Origin: CBDBJR01 sp965206445
GTDB lineage: Bacteria; Pseudomonadota; Gammaproteobacteria; Arenicellales; Poriferihabitantaceae
DNA: 64,000 nt
NCBI GenBank assembly: GCA_965206445.1
Contig: CBDBJR010000002.1
Location: forward strand, 2,914,001-2,978,000
Direction: 5' to 3'
Both the position numbers and the translations under genes were made by a program. Of this stretch, positions 9,239 to 18,055 are shown in pieces (the first letter of the stretch is position 1; each line of letters begins with the position of its first letter). The notes below the pieces were generated by a model that was given only the letters and a program-made list of their open reading frames with translations, had not been told where the DNA came from and ran no database searches.

Positions 9239-9240
9239 TG

Positions 9241-9417
9241 ATGGCTAAAGGTGGCGGTAGAGGTGGTGGCGCCAGTAGCGGCAAAGGCGGTGGTGGCAAA
9301 AAAGGTGGGGGACACGGTCCTTCCAACCGCCCCGGCCCCGGCGGCAACTGGCCATCCACAAACAGAAAGCTCTCAGGCCGTGGGCGTGGAAACGCACCAT
9401 CAACCGGTAAGAAATAG
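9241..9417 (+). CDS. Gly-rich basic micro-protein, 58 residues
   Basis: Composition is dominated by Gly, Lys, Ser and Arg (MAKGGGRGGGASSGKGGGGK), followed by a more defined tail, PGPGGNWPSTNRKLSGRGRG. The GGNWPS and SGRGRGN elements recall small Gly-rich proteins found sporadically across proteobacteria, but I cannot name a function. Two adjacent ATGs (9238 and 9241) are possible; the second has the better spacing to GGGG. It precedes the HNH nuclease gene by 141 bp on the same strand. Confidence 0.5.
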   Translation: MAKGGGRGGGASSGKGGGGKKGGGHGPSNRPGPGGNWPSTNRKLSGRGRGNAPSTGKK

Positions 9418-9485
9418 AAACCGGTTGGCTGGGTAAGTTGCCGGGGTGTTTTCCTGAAGCAACCGGCCCCTGACAAGAGGCTCCA

Positions 9486-9514
9486 AGGGGTGGCGGCGCT
9501 ATCGGGCCGCCCCT
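9486..9514 (+). terminator. GC-rich hairpin after the Gly-rich gene
   Basis: AGGGGTGGC pairs with GCCGCCCCT (nine pairs, one G-T wobble) around an 11-nt loop. There is no T-tract, so this is at best a weak terminator or a structured leader for the HNH gene. Confidence 0.25.
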
Positions 9515-9558
9515 GAGCTCAAACGTTAATCACATAAACACTAACCTGAATAGCAAAC

Positions 9559-10386
9559 ATGGCTCAACTCAACCGAGGTAAAAAAGCGCCGGGTGATGCG
9601 GCAAATGTATTCATTCGCGTCATCCTGTCGGACGCCAGCAGTATTCTGGGTGGACTCACAGAAGAGCAATGGGAAGAAACCCTGGCTTTTTTCGGCCACC
9701 GTTGCGCCTACTCCGGCACCCCATTTAAAAAGGGCAGCATTAAAATTGAGCACGGGCACCCGATTCCGCAGAATCGGGAGTGGTGCGGATTGCATCTCTA
9801 CGGCAATGTGGTGCCGGCGACGCCCGACGCGATTCAACTCAAAGGGGGTAAGCATTACGCCGAATTTTTAGGCGATGGTGGGGTTAGAAATCTCAAACGC
9901 AAACAGCGCATCGATCAATTCCTGCGCGAATCCGGCTACCTGGGGAAAGTAAAAATGCTTGGGGATTTGCGGAAGTATTGCGAAGCGCAATACAGAGCCG
10001 CCACAGCGCTGTGCAATGTCAATAGAGACTATCTGAACAGCTTGCTCTCGCAACAGAAAAATAACGCGCGATCATCTAAAGCGGCAGTGCCGACAAGTCA
10101 GCGACCGACAGATCTGATTGAATATGAGGAAAACTATCGACAGTATCTCGCCGAGGTTCACGAGTTGGAGGAAAAAACAATTGGCGGCTATGTGTCATCG
10201 CTTAAAACCGTTGCTCGCACTATCAGGAAACCCATTACGCCAAAATTGCTTCACAGCGACAAGGCGCTTCAAGCGGTTGCGCAACGCTTAACGAACAGTG
10301 GTAAATTGAGTGAGGGAACAATTAAAAATTGTAAAACAAAGATGCGTCATTACGCTCGAATGATCAAGCATTATCGTTTGGGCTAA
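9559..10386 (+). CDS. HNH-type endonuclease with SAM-like C-terminal domain
   Basis: Of 275 residues, the N-terminal part carries an HNH-like core. CAYSGTPFKKGSIKIEHGHP supplies the first Cys and the catalytic His region, and WCGLHLYGNVVPATPDAIQL with GGKHYAEFLG the rest. The C-terminal region (about 195-275) is helical, with YRQYLAEVHELEEKTIGGYV and SEGTIKNCKTKMRHYARMIK. It resembles the helical DNA-binding domain at the N-terminus of tyrosine recombinases. The gene is noticeably richer in A+T than the oxidase operon, suggesting horizontal acquisition. A defensive or mobile-element role is plausible; no partner methylase or recombinase is nearby. Confidence 0.65.
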   Translation: MAQLNRGKKAPGDAANVFIRVILSDASSILGGLTEEQWEETLAFFGHRCAYSGTPFKKGSIKIEHGHPIPQNREWCGLHLYGNVVPATPDAIQLKGGKHYAEFLGDGGVRNLKRKQRIDQFLRESGYLGKVKMLGDLRKYCEAQYRAATALCNVNRDYLNSLLSQQKNNARSSKAAVPTSQRPTDLIEYEENYRQYLAEVHELEEKTIGGYVSSLKTVARTIRKPITPKLLHSDKALQAVAQRLTNSGKLSEGTIKNCKTKMRHYARMIKHYRLG

Positions 10387-10487
10387 TGCCCCGGCGTACT
10401 GAATCTATCCGGCGTATCGACAAATCAGACCAACGTGCATATGTGTTAAAAACAACAATCATTTTTTGCATTTTTCTAAAGCCGAAC

Positions 10488-10516
10488 TTGACAATCCGGT
10501 AAATTTTGCCCTGTAT
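10488..10516 (+). promoter_or_regulatory. Sigma70-like promoter
   Basis: TTGACA (10488-10493) and CTGTAT (10511-10516) are separated by 17 bp in an AT-rich patch. It would start a transcript near 10524, running through the hairpins below into the truncated NYN gene. Confidence 0.45.
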
Positions 10517-10548
10517 TTCTCATCCTCCTTACGAGGAAAACCCAACCC

Positions 10549-10590
10549 CCCGGTGTCTGTACCACAAGGACCCGCACCGGGCTTTTGTTT
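10549..10590 (+). terminator. Terminator-like hairpin in a short leader
   Basis: CCCGGTG (10549-10555) pairs with CACCGGG (10575-10581) and is followed by CTTTTGTTT. A small 5-bp hairpin (TCCTC/GAGGA) precedes it at about 10522-10536. With the promoter upstream this could define a small RNA of about 65 nt or an attenuator before the NYN gene. Confidence 0.4.
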
Positions 10591-10603
10591 ATGGACAGCC
10601 AAA

Positions 10604-10786
10604 ATGACCGACAGGGCAGTCGTCTTTATTGACGGCAGTAATTTCTGCCATGCAATGCGCAGCATCGGCTTCTCCGGGTCGGATCTGATAGAGCTGGATT
10701 ATCGCCGATTGGCGTTGAAACTTGCCGGGAAAGACCGGGAGCTGCGCGAATACCGCGCCACACTGACCTGGCCGACGTATCGATAA
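10604..10786 (+). pseudogene. NYN-domain protein, N-terminal fragment
   Basis: The 60 residues start with DRAVVFIDGSNFCHAMRSIG, the first strand and Asp-containing motif of NYN/LabA-like ribonuclease domains, and reach LALKLAGKDRELREYRA before a stop. Intact NYN proteins usually exceed 180 residues and need further Asp residues, which are missing. The fragment follows the promoter and hairpin above, so it may still be transcribed. Confidence 0.55.
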
Positions 10787-10880
10787 TCGGTGCCAAACCG
10801 AGCGCCATCGGACGCATTGGCTTGCCAGCCGACCGTCGCCAATACAGCAGAGCGGGCGGCCCGGCAATCCAGCCCTGTTG

Positions 10881-11510
10881 TCACTTCGGCAACGGGTGAC
10901 CCGGCATCAGATCATAAGGATGCTGCCAGCCGGGCAGCGCGCGAATCCGCGCCAGCCAGGCCGTCACCGCTTCGAATTGATCCAGCCCGAAGCCCAGTTC
11001 ATTCTCATAATAGAGATAGCCGCACAACGAAAGATCGGCGATGGTTGGCCGATCACCGAGGACGAACGACTGCTGATCGAGGTGCCGATTGAGCGTTTTT
11101 ATAGCGGCAATCGTGCGCGCCTCGAGGAAGGCGGTCACTTGACTTTCGCCTTGATCGGTGAAGTTGCGCAGGTAGCGCAGCGTGGCGCATTGGCCGGTGA
11201 GCTTGTGGTTATCGAACAGCAGCCAGCGCCAAATCTCCCTGCGCTCGGCCGGGTCGCGGGCGCCGAATTGCTGCAGCTGTTCGGCCAGATAGTCCAGAAT
11301 GACGCCGCTTTGCGACAGCGTCAAACCGGCATGCTCCAGCACCGGCACCTCGCCCATCGGGTTGAGTGTGAGATAGGCCGCGCTCCTGTTGCCGCGGTTG
11401 AAAAAGTCGACGAAAACAGGCTGCCAATCAACCTGGCAAAGCGCCAGCATCAGCGCCGGCTTGTATGCATTGCCGGATTGGGCAAAGCAATGGAGACGAA
11501 ATTGATTCAT
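10881..11510 (-). CDS. Glutathione S-transferase
   Basis: This 209-residue protein has the thioredoxin-fold N-terminal domain with the cis-Pro region LNPMGEVPVLEHAGLTLSQS, and the all-helical C-terminal domain with LGDRPTIADLSLCGYLYY, the usual GST order and length. It would conjugate glutathione to, or reduce, electrophiles in the cytoplasm; substrate cannot be told. It stands alone, with 201 bp to the transporter gene on the same strand. Confidence 0.88.
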   Translation of the reverse strand: MNQFRLHCFAQSGNAYKPALMLALCQVDWQPVFVDFFNRGNRSAAYLTLNPMGEVPVLEHAGLTLSQSGVILDYLAEQLQQFGARDPAERREIWRWLLFDNHKLTGQCATLRYLRNFTDQGESQVTAFLEARTIAAIKTLNRHLDQQSFVLGDRPTIADLSLCGYLYYENELGFGLDQFEAVTAWLARIRALPGWQHPYDLMPGHPLPK

Positions 11511-11711
11511 GATGCGGGCCCGGGTTGTCGTTATGGTCGGCGATTATAATCACTATCGCGGCAATCGGAAAGTGACACCGCACCGCCCGGCCGGCGGCCG
11601 GATAGCGCCCCCCATCCGCCGCCGGGTGCCATCCGACGCATCGGCATAATCGCCAACTCCACCTGCAACGCCGTCGACAGCGAAGGATACCCCCGGCCAA
11701 CGGCACGACGT

Positions 11712-12680
11712 TCAACGGCCCCGCAGGGCGTGTTTTCGGTGGGCCACAATCCGCTCTCTCCAGACGGTGACCACGCCGGCGGCGGCAATCAACGCCATGC
11801 CGCCCAATGCCTGCGCGGTCGGCCAATGATCGAACAGGATACGACTCCAAACGGCGGTAAAGATCAGATAACTGAAATCCAGCGGCGCCAGCCGGCTGGC
11901 ATCGGCGGTTTGGTATGCCCGGCTCAAGCAGACATTTCCGGTCAAATTCAGCACCGAGGCAAAGACCGCAAAACCGAACACCGTCAGGGTCAGCTGCGGC
12001 CAGCCGATCGCGATAAACGGCATCGACTGCCGCAGCGCCTCCGAAACCGGCAGGGCGGACAAGACCAACGCGCCGACGATGCCGGAAATGGCGAAAGCCC
12101 AGCCGACGGCAAAGGCCAGCGCCAGCGTGCTTTCGTTGCGGCAGCCCCGGCGCAGCGTCAGAATGTTGGCGGCATAGAAAAATCCGGCAATTATCGGCAG
12201 GATCTGCACCGCCGAAAAATCATCACTCCAGGGCTCGATCACCAGCCCGGCGCCGGTCATGCCGATCAGCAGCGCGCCGATGCGCCACCGGCCAACGGTT
12301 TCGCCGAGTAGCGGGGCGGCCAGCAGCGAGACGAACAGCGGGTAGGTATACAGCCCGGCCGCCATTTGTGCGAGCGACAGATACGGCACGCCGGCAAAGA
12401 AGAAAAACATGCACACCGTCAGAAACATCGCCCGCAGACAAACCGGGCGCCAATTGTGCGGCCAAATCAGGCCGATATTGCCGCTGCATACCGCCAGCAA
12501 AACGATAAGACCGAGGTTGCCGATCGAGCGCAGGGTTTGAAACTGCCAGAACGAGGTGTCGCTCGACATCAGTTTAACCAGTGAATCTTGCAGTGCGAGC
12601 ACGAAAACGCCGGTCAATACCAGCGCGAGCGCGGCCAGTGGGCGGTCGCCGACCGGGCGGTCAAACAGGGAGATCGACAT
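11712..12680 (-). CDS. EamA/DMT-family transporter
   Basis: This 322-residue inner-membrane protein has about ten transmembrane helices and the internal duplication of the drug/metabolite transporter superfamily. Visible features are an N-terminal ALALVLTGVFVLALQDSLVK, the first-repeat end PLFVSLLAAPLLGETVGRWR, and the second-repeat end FDHWPTAQALGGMALIAAAG. Substrate is unknown; relatives export amino acids or other metabolites. Confidence 0.85.
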   Translation of the reverse strand: MSISLFDRPVGDRPLAALALVLTGVFVLALQDSLVKLMSSDTSFWQFQTLRSIGNLGLIVLLAVCSGNIGLIWPHNWRPVCLRAMFLTVCMFFFFAGVPYLSLAQMAAGLYTYPLFVSLLAAPLLGETVGRWRIGALLIGMTGAGLVIEPWSDDFSAVQILPIIAGFFYAANILTLRRGCRNESTLALAFAVGWAFAISGIVGALVLSALPVSEALRQSMPFIAIGWPQLTLTVFGFAVFASVLNLTGNVCLSRAYQTADASRLAPLDFSYLIFTAVWSRILFDHWPTAQALGGMALIAAAGVVTVWRERIVAHRKHALRGR

Positions 12681-13046
12681 GCTGGCGGGGCGGATTAGTG
12701 CGGCTGGCTTATGCGACTCGGCTCAATCGCCGGGCGGTTTATCGGCACGCCGACAAACCCGTGCAACCGCAGTTGAGACCGCCAGTGGCCGACAACAGCA
12801 GGCGGTCGGTTCACGCTGCTGCGCCCGCATGGCCAGCCCGGATGGCATCGGCAGCCGGGGAAAAATTGACGCGCCGGTATGCACATAACCGCAAATTGAC
12901 GGCCTCGATGTACCTCGAACTGTAGACGCCAAATTCCGGCTTGCTCTACAATCGGATTCTGCCGCGGGTCGCAGCGGTGTAGACTGACGTCGGTCGGCCG
13001 GTTATGCGCCGGTCGCAGTAGCGGCAACACAACACACGGATATGGT
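12681..13046. other. 366-bp intergenic region without a gene
   Basis: This is the divergent spacer between the EamA transporter and the dehydrogenase gene. I saw no conserved protein, tRNA or strong hairpin. A TTGACG (about 12896-12901) with TGTAGA 19 bp later is a weak promoter candidate for the dehydrogenase operon. No riboswitch fold was recognised. Confidence 0.4.
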
Positions 13047-15506
13047 ATGACCATTGATCTCCCTGAAAAAGCCGGCGCCGTGGTTATTGGCGGCGGTGTG
13101 ATTGGGTGCAGCGTAGCGTATCACCTGGCCGCGCTCGGCTGGAGCGATGTGCTGCTGCTGGAAAGACAACAATTCGGCTGTGGTACGACCTGGCACGCGG
13201 CCGGGTTGATCGGCACCGTGCGGGCGAGCGAGACCCAGGCCCGGCTGGCCGAGTATTCGATGTCGGTGCTGCGGCAGCTGGAGCAGGAAACCGGGCAATC
13301 TACCGGTTTCAGGCAGGTCGGCTCGCTTTCCATCGCGCATAGCCCCGCGCGGTTTGAGGAATTGCGGCGGGTCGCCAGCATGAACAATGCATTTGGGGTG
13401 ACCCGGGTCGATATCCTCACCGCCGGCGAAATCAAGGACCTGTATCCGTATCTGGAAACCGGCGATTTGCTCGGCGGCAGTTGGGTGGCGCACGACGGCT
13501 ACGCCAGCCCGCTGGAGGTCACCAACGCATTCTTGCGCGGCGCCCGCGCGCGCGGCGCGGTTTGCGTGGAGGGGGTCGAGGTCACCGGCATCCGCACGGC
13601 CGGCGGCCGGGTGGCGGGGGTGCATACGCAGCAAGGTGATATTCAATCGGATTTTGTCGTCAATTGCGCCGGTCTGTGGGGGCGACAGGTGGGGCGCATG
13701 GCGGGGGTCAACATTCCGCTGCACGCCTGTGAACACTATTATGCGGTAACCGAGAAGCTGGATGATCTGCCGCCGGACCTGCCGGTGATGCGCGACCATG
13801 ACCGCTGCGCGTATTATAAGCCCGACGCCGGGAGTTTGCTGGTCGGCGCGTTCGAGCCGAACGCCGTGCCGTGGGGGCAGGACGGGATTCCGCCGGATTT
13901 TTGCTTCGATGAGATCGAGGGGCATTTCGAGCAGCAGATGATGCCGGTACTGGAGGCGGCGATGCAGCGCGTCCCACTGCTGCAAACCGCCGGCTGGCGG
14001 AAATTCTTCTGCGGGCCGGAGAGTTTTACCCCGGACGATCAGTTTCATATTGGCGAATGCCCGGAGCTGAAAAATTTTTACGTCGCCGCCGGCCTGAATT
14101 CGATCGGCATCCAAAGCGCCGGCGGTGTCGGGAAGGCATTGGCGGAGTGGATGCATCACGGCCAGCCGACGATGGATTTGTACAGCAACGATATTCGCCG
14201 GATGCAGCCGTTCCAGAACACTCAGCAATATATCCAGAATCGGGTCAGCGAAACCCTCGGGCTGCTGTACGACCACCATTATCCGTTCCGGCAGATGCAA
14301 ACCGCGCGCGATGTGCGCCACTCGCCACTGCATGAACGCCTGGTGGCGCACAACGCCTGTTTTGGCGAAGTCGCCGGCTGGGAGCGCCCCAACTGGTTTG
14401 CGCCGGCCGGGGTCGAGCCGAAGTACGAATACAGCTTTGCGCAGCAAAACTGGTTTCCGTACTCGGCTGCCGAGCACCGCGCTTTTCGTGACAACGTGGC
14501 GCTGTTCGATCAAAGCAGCTTTGCCAAATATCTGGTCCAGGGCAGGCACAGCTGCGCCTGCCTGCAGCGGATCTGCACCGCCAACGTGGATGTGCCGCCC
14601 GGGCGCATGGTCTACACCCATTGGCTGAACGACCGCGGCGGGATTCAGGCCGATTTGACCGTGACCCGCTTGCGTGAAGATCAATACCTGATTGTCAGCG
14701 CCGCGGCGGTCGCGCAGAAGGATTTGCACTGGCTGGCGCGCAATATCGACCCCGAGGCGCATTGCGTCGTCACCGATGTGACCGGCGCCTGGGCGGTGTT
14801 GGGGGTCATGGGGCCGACCAGCCGCGCCCTGTTGAGCGCGGCATTGCAACACGATATGTCGAGCGCGCAATTTCCGTTCGGCAGTGTACAGCCGATCGAG
14901 CTCGGCTGCGCGACCGGGATGGCGGCGCGGGTCTCGTATGTCGGCGAGCTGGGCTGGGAGCTCTATTTGCCGGTGGAGATGGCGCGCCACGGGTTCGACC
15001 ACCTGTGGCGGGTCGGTCAGGCATACGGGCTGACGCTGGCCGGGCTGCACGCACTCGACAGCGGCCGGCACGAAAAGAAATTTGTGCATCTGGGCGATGA
15101 CGTGACCGACGACGACACGCCGCTGGAATGCGGGCTGGGTTTTGTCTGCGACACGGATAAGCCGATTGCGTTTATCGGCCGTGATGCGATCGCCCGGCAG
15201 CGCGACTCGGGCAGCTGGAAAAGCAAACGCCTGGTACAGTTTCTGCTGGCGGAGCCGCAGGCCATGCTGTATCAGCATGAGCCGATTCTGCGCGACGGCA
15301 AGCTGGTCGGCCATTTGACCTCGGGCAGCTACGGCCACACCCTGGGCGGCTCGGTCGGGCTGGGCTATGTGCGGCACCGCGACGGGGTCGATCGGGCGTA
15401 TCTGGATGCCGGTGAGTTTACGATTGACGTAGGCGGTGAGCTGATTCCGGCAACCGCGAGTTTAACCGCCCTGTATGACCCCGGCGGCAAGCGCATGCGC
15501 GGCTAA
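13047..15506 (+). CDS. Dimethylglycine/sarcosine dehydrogenase-like FAD and GcvT-domain protein
   Basis: This 819-residue enzyme has, in order, a DAO-type FAD domain (GAVVIGGGVIGCSVAYHLAA at 10-29), a middle FAO domain, and a C-terminal tetrahydrofolate-binding GcvT module (about 430-815, with VTGAWAVLGVMGPTSRALLS and GLGFVCDTDKPIAFIGRDAI). The segment TTWHAAGLIG places a His where mitochondrial dimethylglycine and sarcosine dehydrogenases attach FAD covalently. Such enzymes demethylate N-methylated glycines and pass formaldehyde to folate. The precise substrate cannot be read from sequence. It is 44 bp upstream of the aldehyde dehydrogenase and probably shares its transcript. Confidence 0.85.
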   Translation: MTIDLPEKAGAVVIGGGVIGCSVAYHLAALGWSDVLLLERQQFGCGTTWHAAGLIGTVRASETQARLAEYSMSVLRQLEQETGQSTGFRQVGSLSIAHSPARFEELRRVASMNNAFGVTRVDILTAGEIKDLYPYLETGDLLGGSWVAHDGYASPLEVTNAFLRGARARGAVCVEGVEVTGIRTAGGRVAGVHTQQGDIQSDFVVNCAGLWGRQVGRMAGVNIPLHACEHYYAVTEKLDDLPPDLPVMRDHDRCAYYKPDAGSLLVGAFEPNAVPWGQDGIPPDFCFDEIEGHFEQQMMPVLEAAMQRVPLLQTAGWRKFFCGPESFTPDDQFHIGECPELKNFYVAAGLNSIGIQSAGGVGKALAEWMHHGQPTMDLYSNDIRRMQPFQNTQQYIQNRVSETLGLLYDHHYPFRQMQTARDVRHSPLHERLVAHNACFGEVAGWERPNWFAPAGVEPKYEYSFAQQNWFPYSAAEHRAFRDNVALFDQSSFAKYLVQGRHSCACLQRICTANVDVPPGRMVYTHWLNDRGGIQADLTVTRLREDQYLIVSAAAVAQKDLHWLARNIDPEAHCVVTDVTGAWAVLGVMGPTSRALLSAALQHDMSSAQFPFGSVQPIELGCATGMAARVSYVGELGWELYLPVEMARHGFDHLWRVGQAYGLTLAGLHALDSGRHEKKFVHLGDDVTDDDTPLECGLGFVCDTDKPIAFIGRDAIARQRDSGSWKSKRLVQFLLAEPQAMLYQHEPILRDGKLVGHLTSGSYGHTLGGSVGLGYVRHRDGVDRAYLDAGEFTIDVGGELIPATASLTALYDPGGKRMRG

Positions 15507-15550
15507 TCGCCGCGCTGCATCGCATCCCATCACAGCCCGGAGTAAAAACC

Positions 15551-17059
15551 ATGGCACAGACGACGTTACATCACTATATCGACGGTAAAAAAAATTCCGT
15601 GCGCGACGGCCGCTTTGGCGAGGTCTATAACCCCGCAACCGGCGCGGTCGACAAGCGGGTGCCGCTGGCCGATGCCGAACAGGTGCGGCAGGCAATCGGT
15701 GCGGCACAAGCGGCATTTGCCAGCTGGTCGGCCACCCCGGCGACGCGGCGGGCGCAGGTGATGTTTGCCTTTCGCGAGCTGCTCAAATCGCATCTGGACG
15801 AGCTGGCCGAGCTGATCTCGATCGAGCACGGCAAAATGCTCGACGATGCCAAAGGCTCGCTTACCCGCGGCCTGGAAGTGGTCGAGTTTGCCTGCGGCAT
15901 CCCGCAGATGCTCAAGGGCGAGTTCTCCGAGAATATTGCCGGCGGCGTCGATTGCTGGAGCATCCGTCAGCCGCTCGGCGTCTGTGCCGGGATTACGCCG
16001 TTCAATTTCCCCGGCATGGTGCCGATGTGGATGTTCCCGGTGGCGATTGCCTGCGGCAATACATTCGTGCTGAAACCCTCGGAACGCGACCCGTCCTGCC
16101 CGCTGCGATTGGCGGAGTTGATGACCGAGGCCGGCTTGCCGAAAGGGGTGTTGAACGTGGTCAACGGCGACAAAGAGGCGGTCGATACGCTGCTGACCGA
16201 TGATCGGGTGAAAGGCATCAGCTTTGTCGGCTCCACCAAAATTGGCGAATACGTCTATCAAACCGGCAGCACCCACAACAAGCGGGTGCAGGCCCTGTGC
16301 GGGGCGAAAAACCACATGGTCGTGATGCCGGATGCGCATATCGATCAGGTTGTCGATGCGATTATCGGCTCGGCGTACGGCTCCGCCGGCGAGCGCTGCA
16401 TGGCCGTCTCGGTGGTCGTCTCGGTCGGCGATCAACCGGCGGATGCGCTGCGGCAGCGGCTGCTGCCCCGGCTCGATCAAATGCAGGTCGGGCCGTATAC
16501 CGAGGCGGCATCCGAGATGGGGCCGGTGATCACGCCGCTGGCAAAGGAGCGCATCGAGGGCTATATCGCCTCCGGATTGGAGCAGGGCGCCGAATTGGTC
16601 CGGGACGGGAGAAATATCCGCGTACCCGGCTATGAAAACGGCTGTTTTATCGGCGCGACGCTATTCGACAAAGTCCGCCCCGACATGCGGATTTATACCG
16701 ACGAGATTTTTGGCCCGGTGCTGTGCATCGTGCGGGCGGCGGATTACGCCGAGGCGGTGGAGCTGGTCAATCGGCATGAATACGGCAACGGGGTCGCCAT
16801 CTTCACCCAAAACGGCGACGCCGCCCGGCATTTCAGCAGCAGCGTCCAGATTGGCATGGTCGGGATTAACGTGCCGATCCCGGTGCCGATGGCGTTCTAT
16901 AGCTTTGGCGGCTGGAAACGCTCGCTGTTCGGCGATCATGCGATCCACGGCGCCGAGGGCGTACGCTTTTATACCCGGCTGAAAACCGTCACGTCACGCT
17001 GGCCTTCCGGCATCCGCTCGGGGGCGGTATACCACTTCAAGGCCGGCGGCGAACACTGA
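15551..17059 (+). CDS. mmsA: Methylmalonate-semialdehyde dehydrogenase (CoA-acylating)
   Basis: This aldehyde dehydrogenase of 502 residues has the features of the MmsA group: early QPLGVCAGITPFNFPGMVPM, VKGISFVGSTKIGEYVYQTG, the catalytic Cys in GSAGERCMAVSVVV, and IYTDEIFGPVLCIVRAADYA. MmsA enzymes convert malonate or methylmalonate semialdehyde plus CoA to acetyl- or propionyl-CoA, in valine, beta-alanine and inositol breakdown. Pairing with a dimethylglycine dehydrogenase-like gene is less usual and may mean a related semialdehyde is the real substrate. Start ATG at 15551 is preceded by GGAGTAAAAACC. Confidence 0.9.
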   Translation: MAQTTLHHYIDGKKNSVRDGRFGEVYNPATGAVDKRVPLADAEQVRQAIGAAQAAFASWSATPATRRAQVMFAFRELLKSHLDELAELISIEHGKMLDDAKGSLTRGLEVVEFACGIPQMLKGEFSENIAGGVDCWSIRQPLGVCAGITPFNFPGMVPMWMFPVAIACGNTFVLKPSERDPSCPLRLAELMTEAGLPKGVLNVVNGDKEAVDTLLTDDRVKGISFVGSTKIGEYVYQTGSTHNKRVQALCGAKNHMVVMPDAHIDQVVDAIIGSAYGSAGERCMAVSVVVSVGDQPADALRQRLLPRLDQMQVGPYTEAASEMGPVITPLAKERIEGYIASGLEQGAELVRDGRNIRVPGYENGCFIGATLFDKVRPDMRIYTDEIFGPVLCIVRAADYAEAVELVNRHEYGNGVAIFTQNGDAARHFSSSVQIGMVGINVPIPVPMAFYSFGGWKRSLFGDHAIHGAEGVRFYTRLKTVTSRWPSGIRSGAVYHFKAGGEH

Positions 17060-17112
17060 TTCGGCTCCTCGGCCGCAGGTCGAGGCTGCCCGACGGTCAG
17101 CCGGGCGGGCGA

Positions 17113-18009
17113 TCAGGTCGGCGCACCGGCGCGCAATTCGAGCGCGCGCGCCGGGTAGTCGGTGGTAATCGCGTCCACCCGCCAGTCCAGCATACGCTGC
17201 ATGTCCTGCGGCCGGTTGACCGTCCAGACATACACCGCCAGGCCGAGCGCGTGCGCCCGCGCTAATTGCGGCCGGGTCAGATCCGAATAATGGCACGACC
17301 AGACTTCCGCGCCGGTGGACGCCAGCAGCTCGACAATCGAATCGCCGTGCTGCGCCACGTCGAGATAATTGTGCCATGCCGTGGGCTGCCCGGGGCGCAG
17401 TGTCGGCAGGTCACCGCGCACTCGCCGGCTGGTCAGCAAGCCGATTTTGATCGCCGGCGCGCGTTTTTTCAGCGCCAGCACCAGACGCCAGTCAAAGCTC
17501 TGCACAAATAATCGCTCCGGCGCGATGCGCCCGTCCAGGCAGTGCAGCAATTGCGCCACCACGCGGTCCACCGCCGGCACCAGATCGGGGCGATGCGGCG
17601 CGCCTTTGAGTTCCAGATTCAGCGTCACCTGCGGGTGCGGCAGCAGCAGGTCGATGCATTCCGGCAGCGTCGGAATGGCCGCCCACCGGCAGGCATTTTG
17701 GTGCGGGAAGCGCCGGGCCGACAGCGACCGCGGCCGGCTCTGTCCGACATTGAGTTGCCGGAGTTGCTCCAGCGTCAGACTGTGCACCGGCACCGCGGTT
17801 TTAATCCAGCCGCCGTCGGCGTCGCGGGTCAGATCGCGGTTGAGATGGAGGTCGTGATGCAGTACCAGATGCCGGTCGGCGGATACGCACAAATCCACCT
17901 CGACCCCGTCAACGGCACAATCCAGCGCGCATTGGACCGCGACCAGGGTGTTTTCAGGCGCCTGCCCCCGGGCGCCGCGATGGCCGTGAATCTGGGGGAG
18001 TCTGCTCAT
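17113..18009 (-). CDS. Glycerophosphodiester phosphodiesterase
   Basis: This 298-residue TIM-barrel enzyme has the family signature at the N-terminus: HGHRGARGQAPENTLVA, the metal-binding pair in GVEVDL and the HHDLHLNRD motif. It hydrolyses glycerophosphodiesters to glycerol-3-phosphate and an alcohol. There is no signal peptide, so it acts in the cytoplasm (UgpQ-like). The mid-protein segment 95-115 looks more variable than usual. Convergent with mmsA, 53 bp away. Confidence 0.9.
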   Translation of the reverse strand: MSRLPQIHGHRGARGQAPENTLVAVQCALDCAVDGVEVDLCVSADRHLVLHHDLHLNRDLTRDADGGWIKTAVPVHSLTLEQLRQLNVGQSRPRSLSARRFPHQNACRWAAIPTLPECIDLLLPHPQVTLNLELKGAPHRPDLVPAVDRVVAQLLHCLDGRIAPERLFVQSFDWRLVLALKKRAPAIKIGLLTSRRVRGDLPTLRPGQPTAWHNYLDVAQHGDSIVELLASTGAEVWSCHYSDLTRPQLARAHALGLAVYVWTVNRPQDMQRMLDWRVDAITTDYPARALELRAGAPT

Positions 18010-18055
18010 CGGCGCAGTCGGTTTTCAAGCCGCAGCGGCGCTATCGGCCGCCGGC

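Noticed and set aside
10520..10585. Guanidine-II (mini-ykkC) riboswitch
   Set aside because: The first small hairpin contains ACGAGG, but the second hairpin lacks the ACGR loop the motif needs.
13002..15377. Very long minus-strand open frame opposite the dehydrogenase gene
   Set aside because: It is a by-product of GC-rich codon use in the plus-strand gene; composition is Arg/Gln/His-heavy and matches no family.
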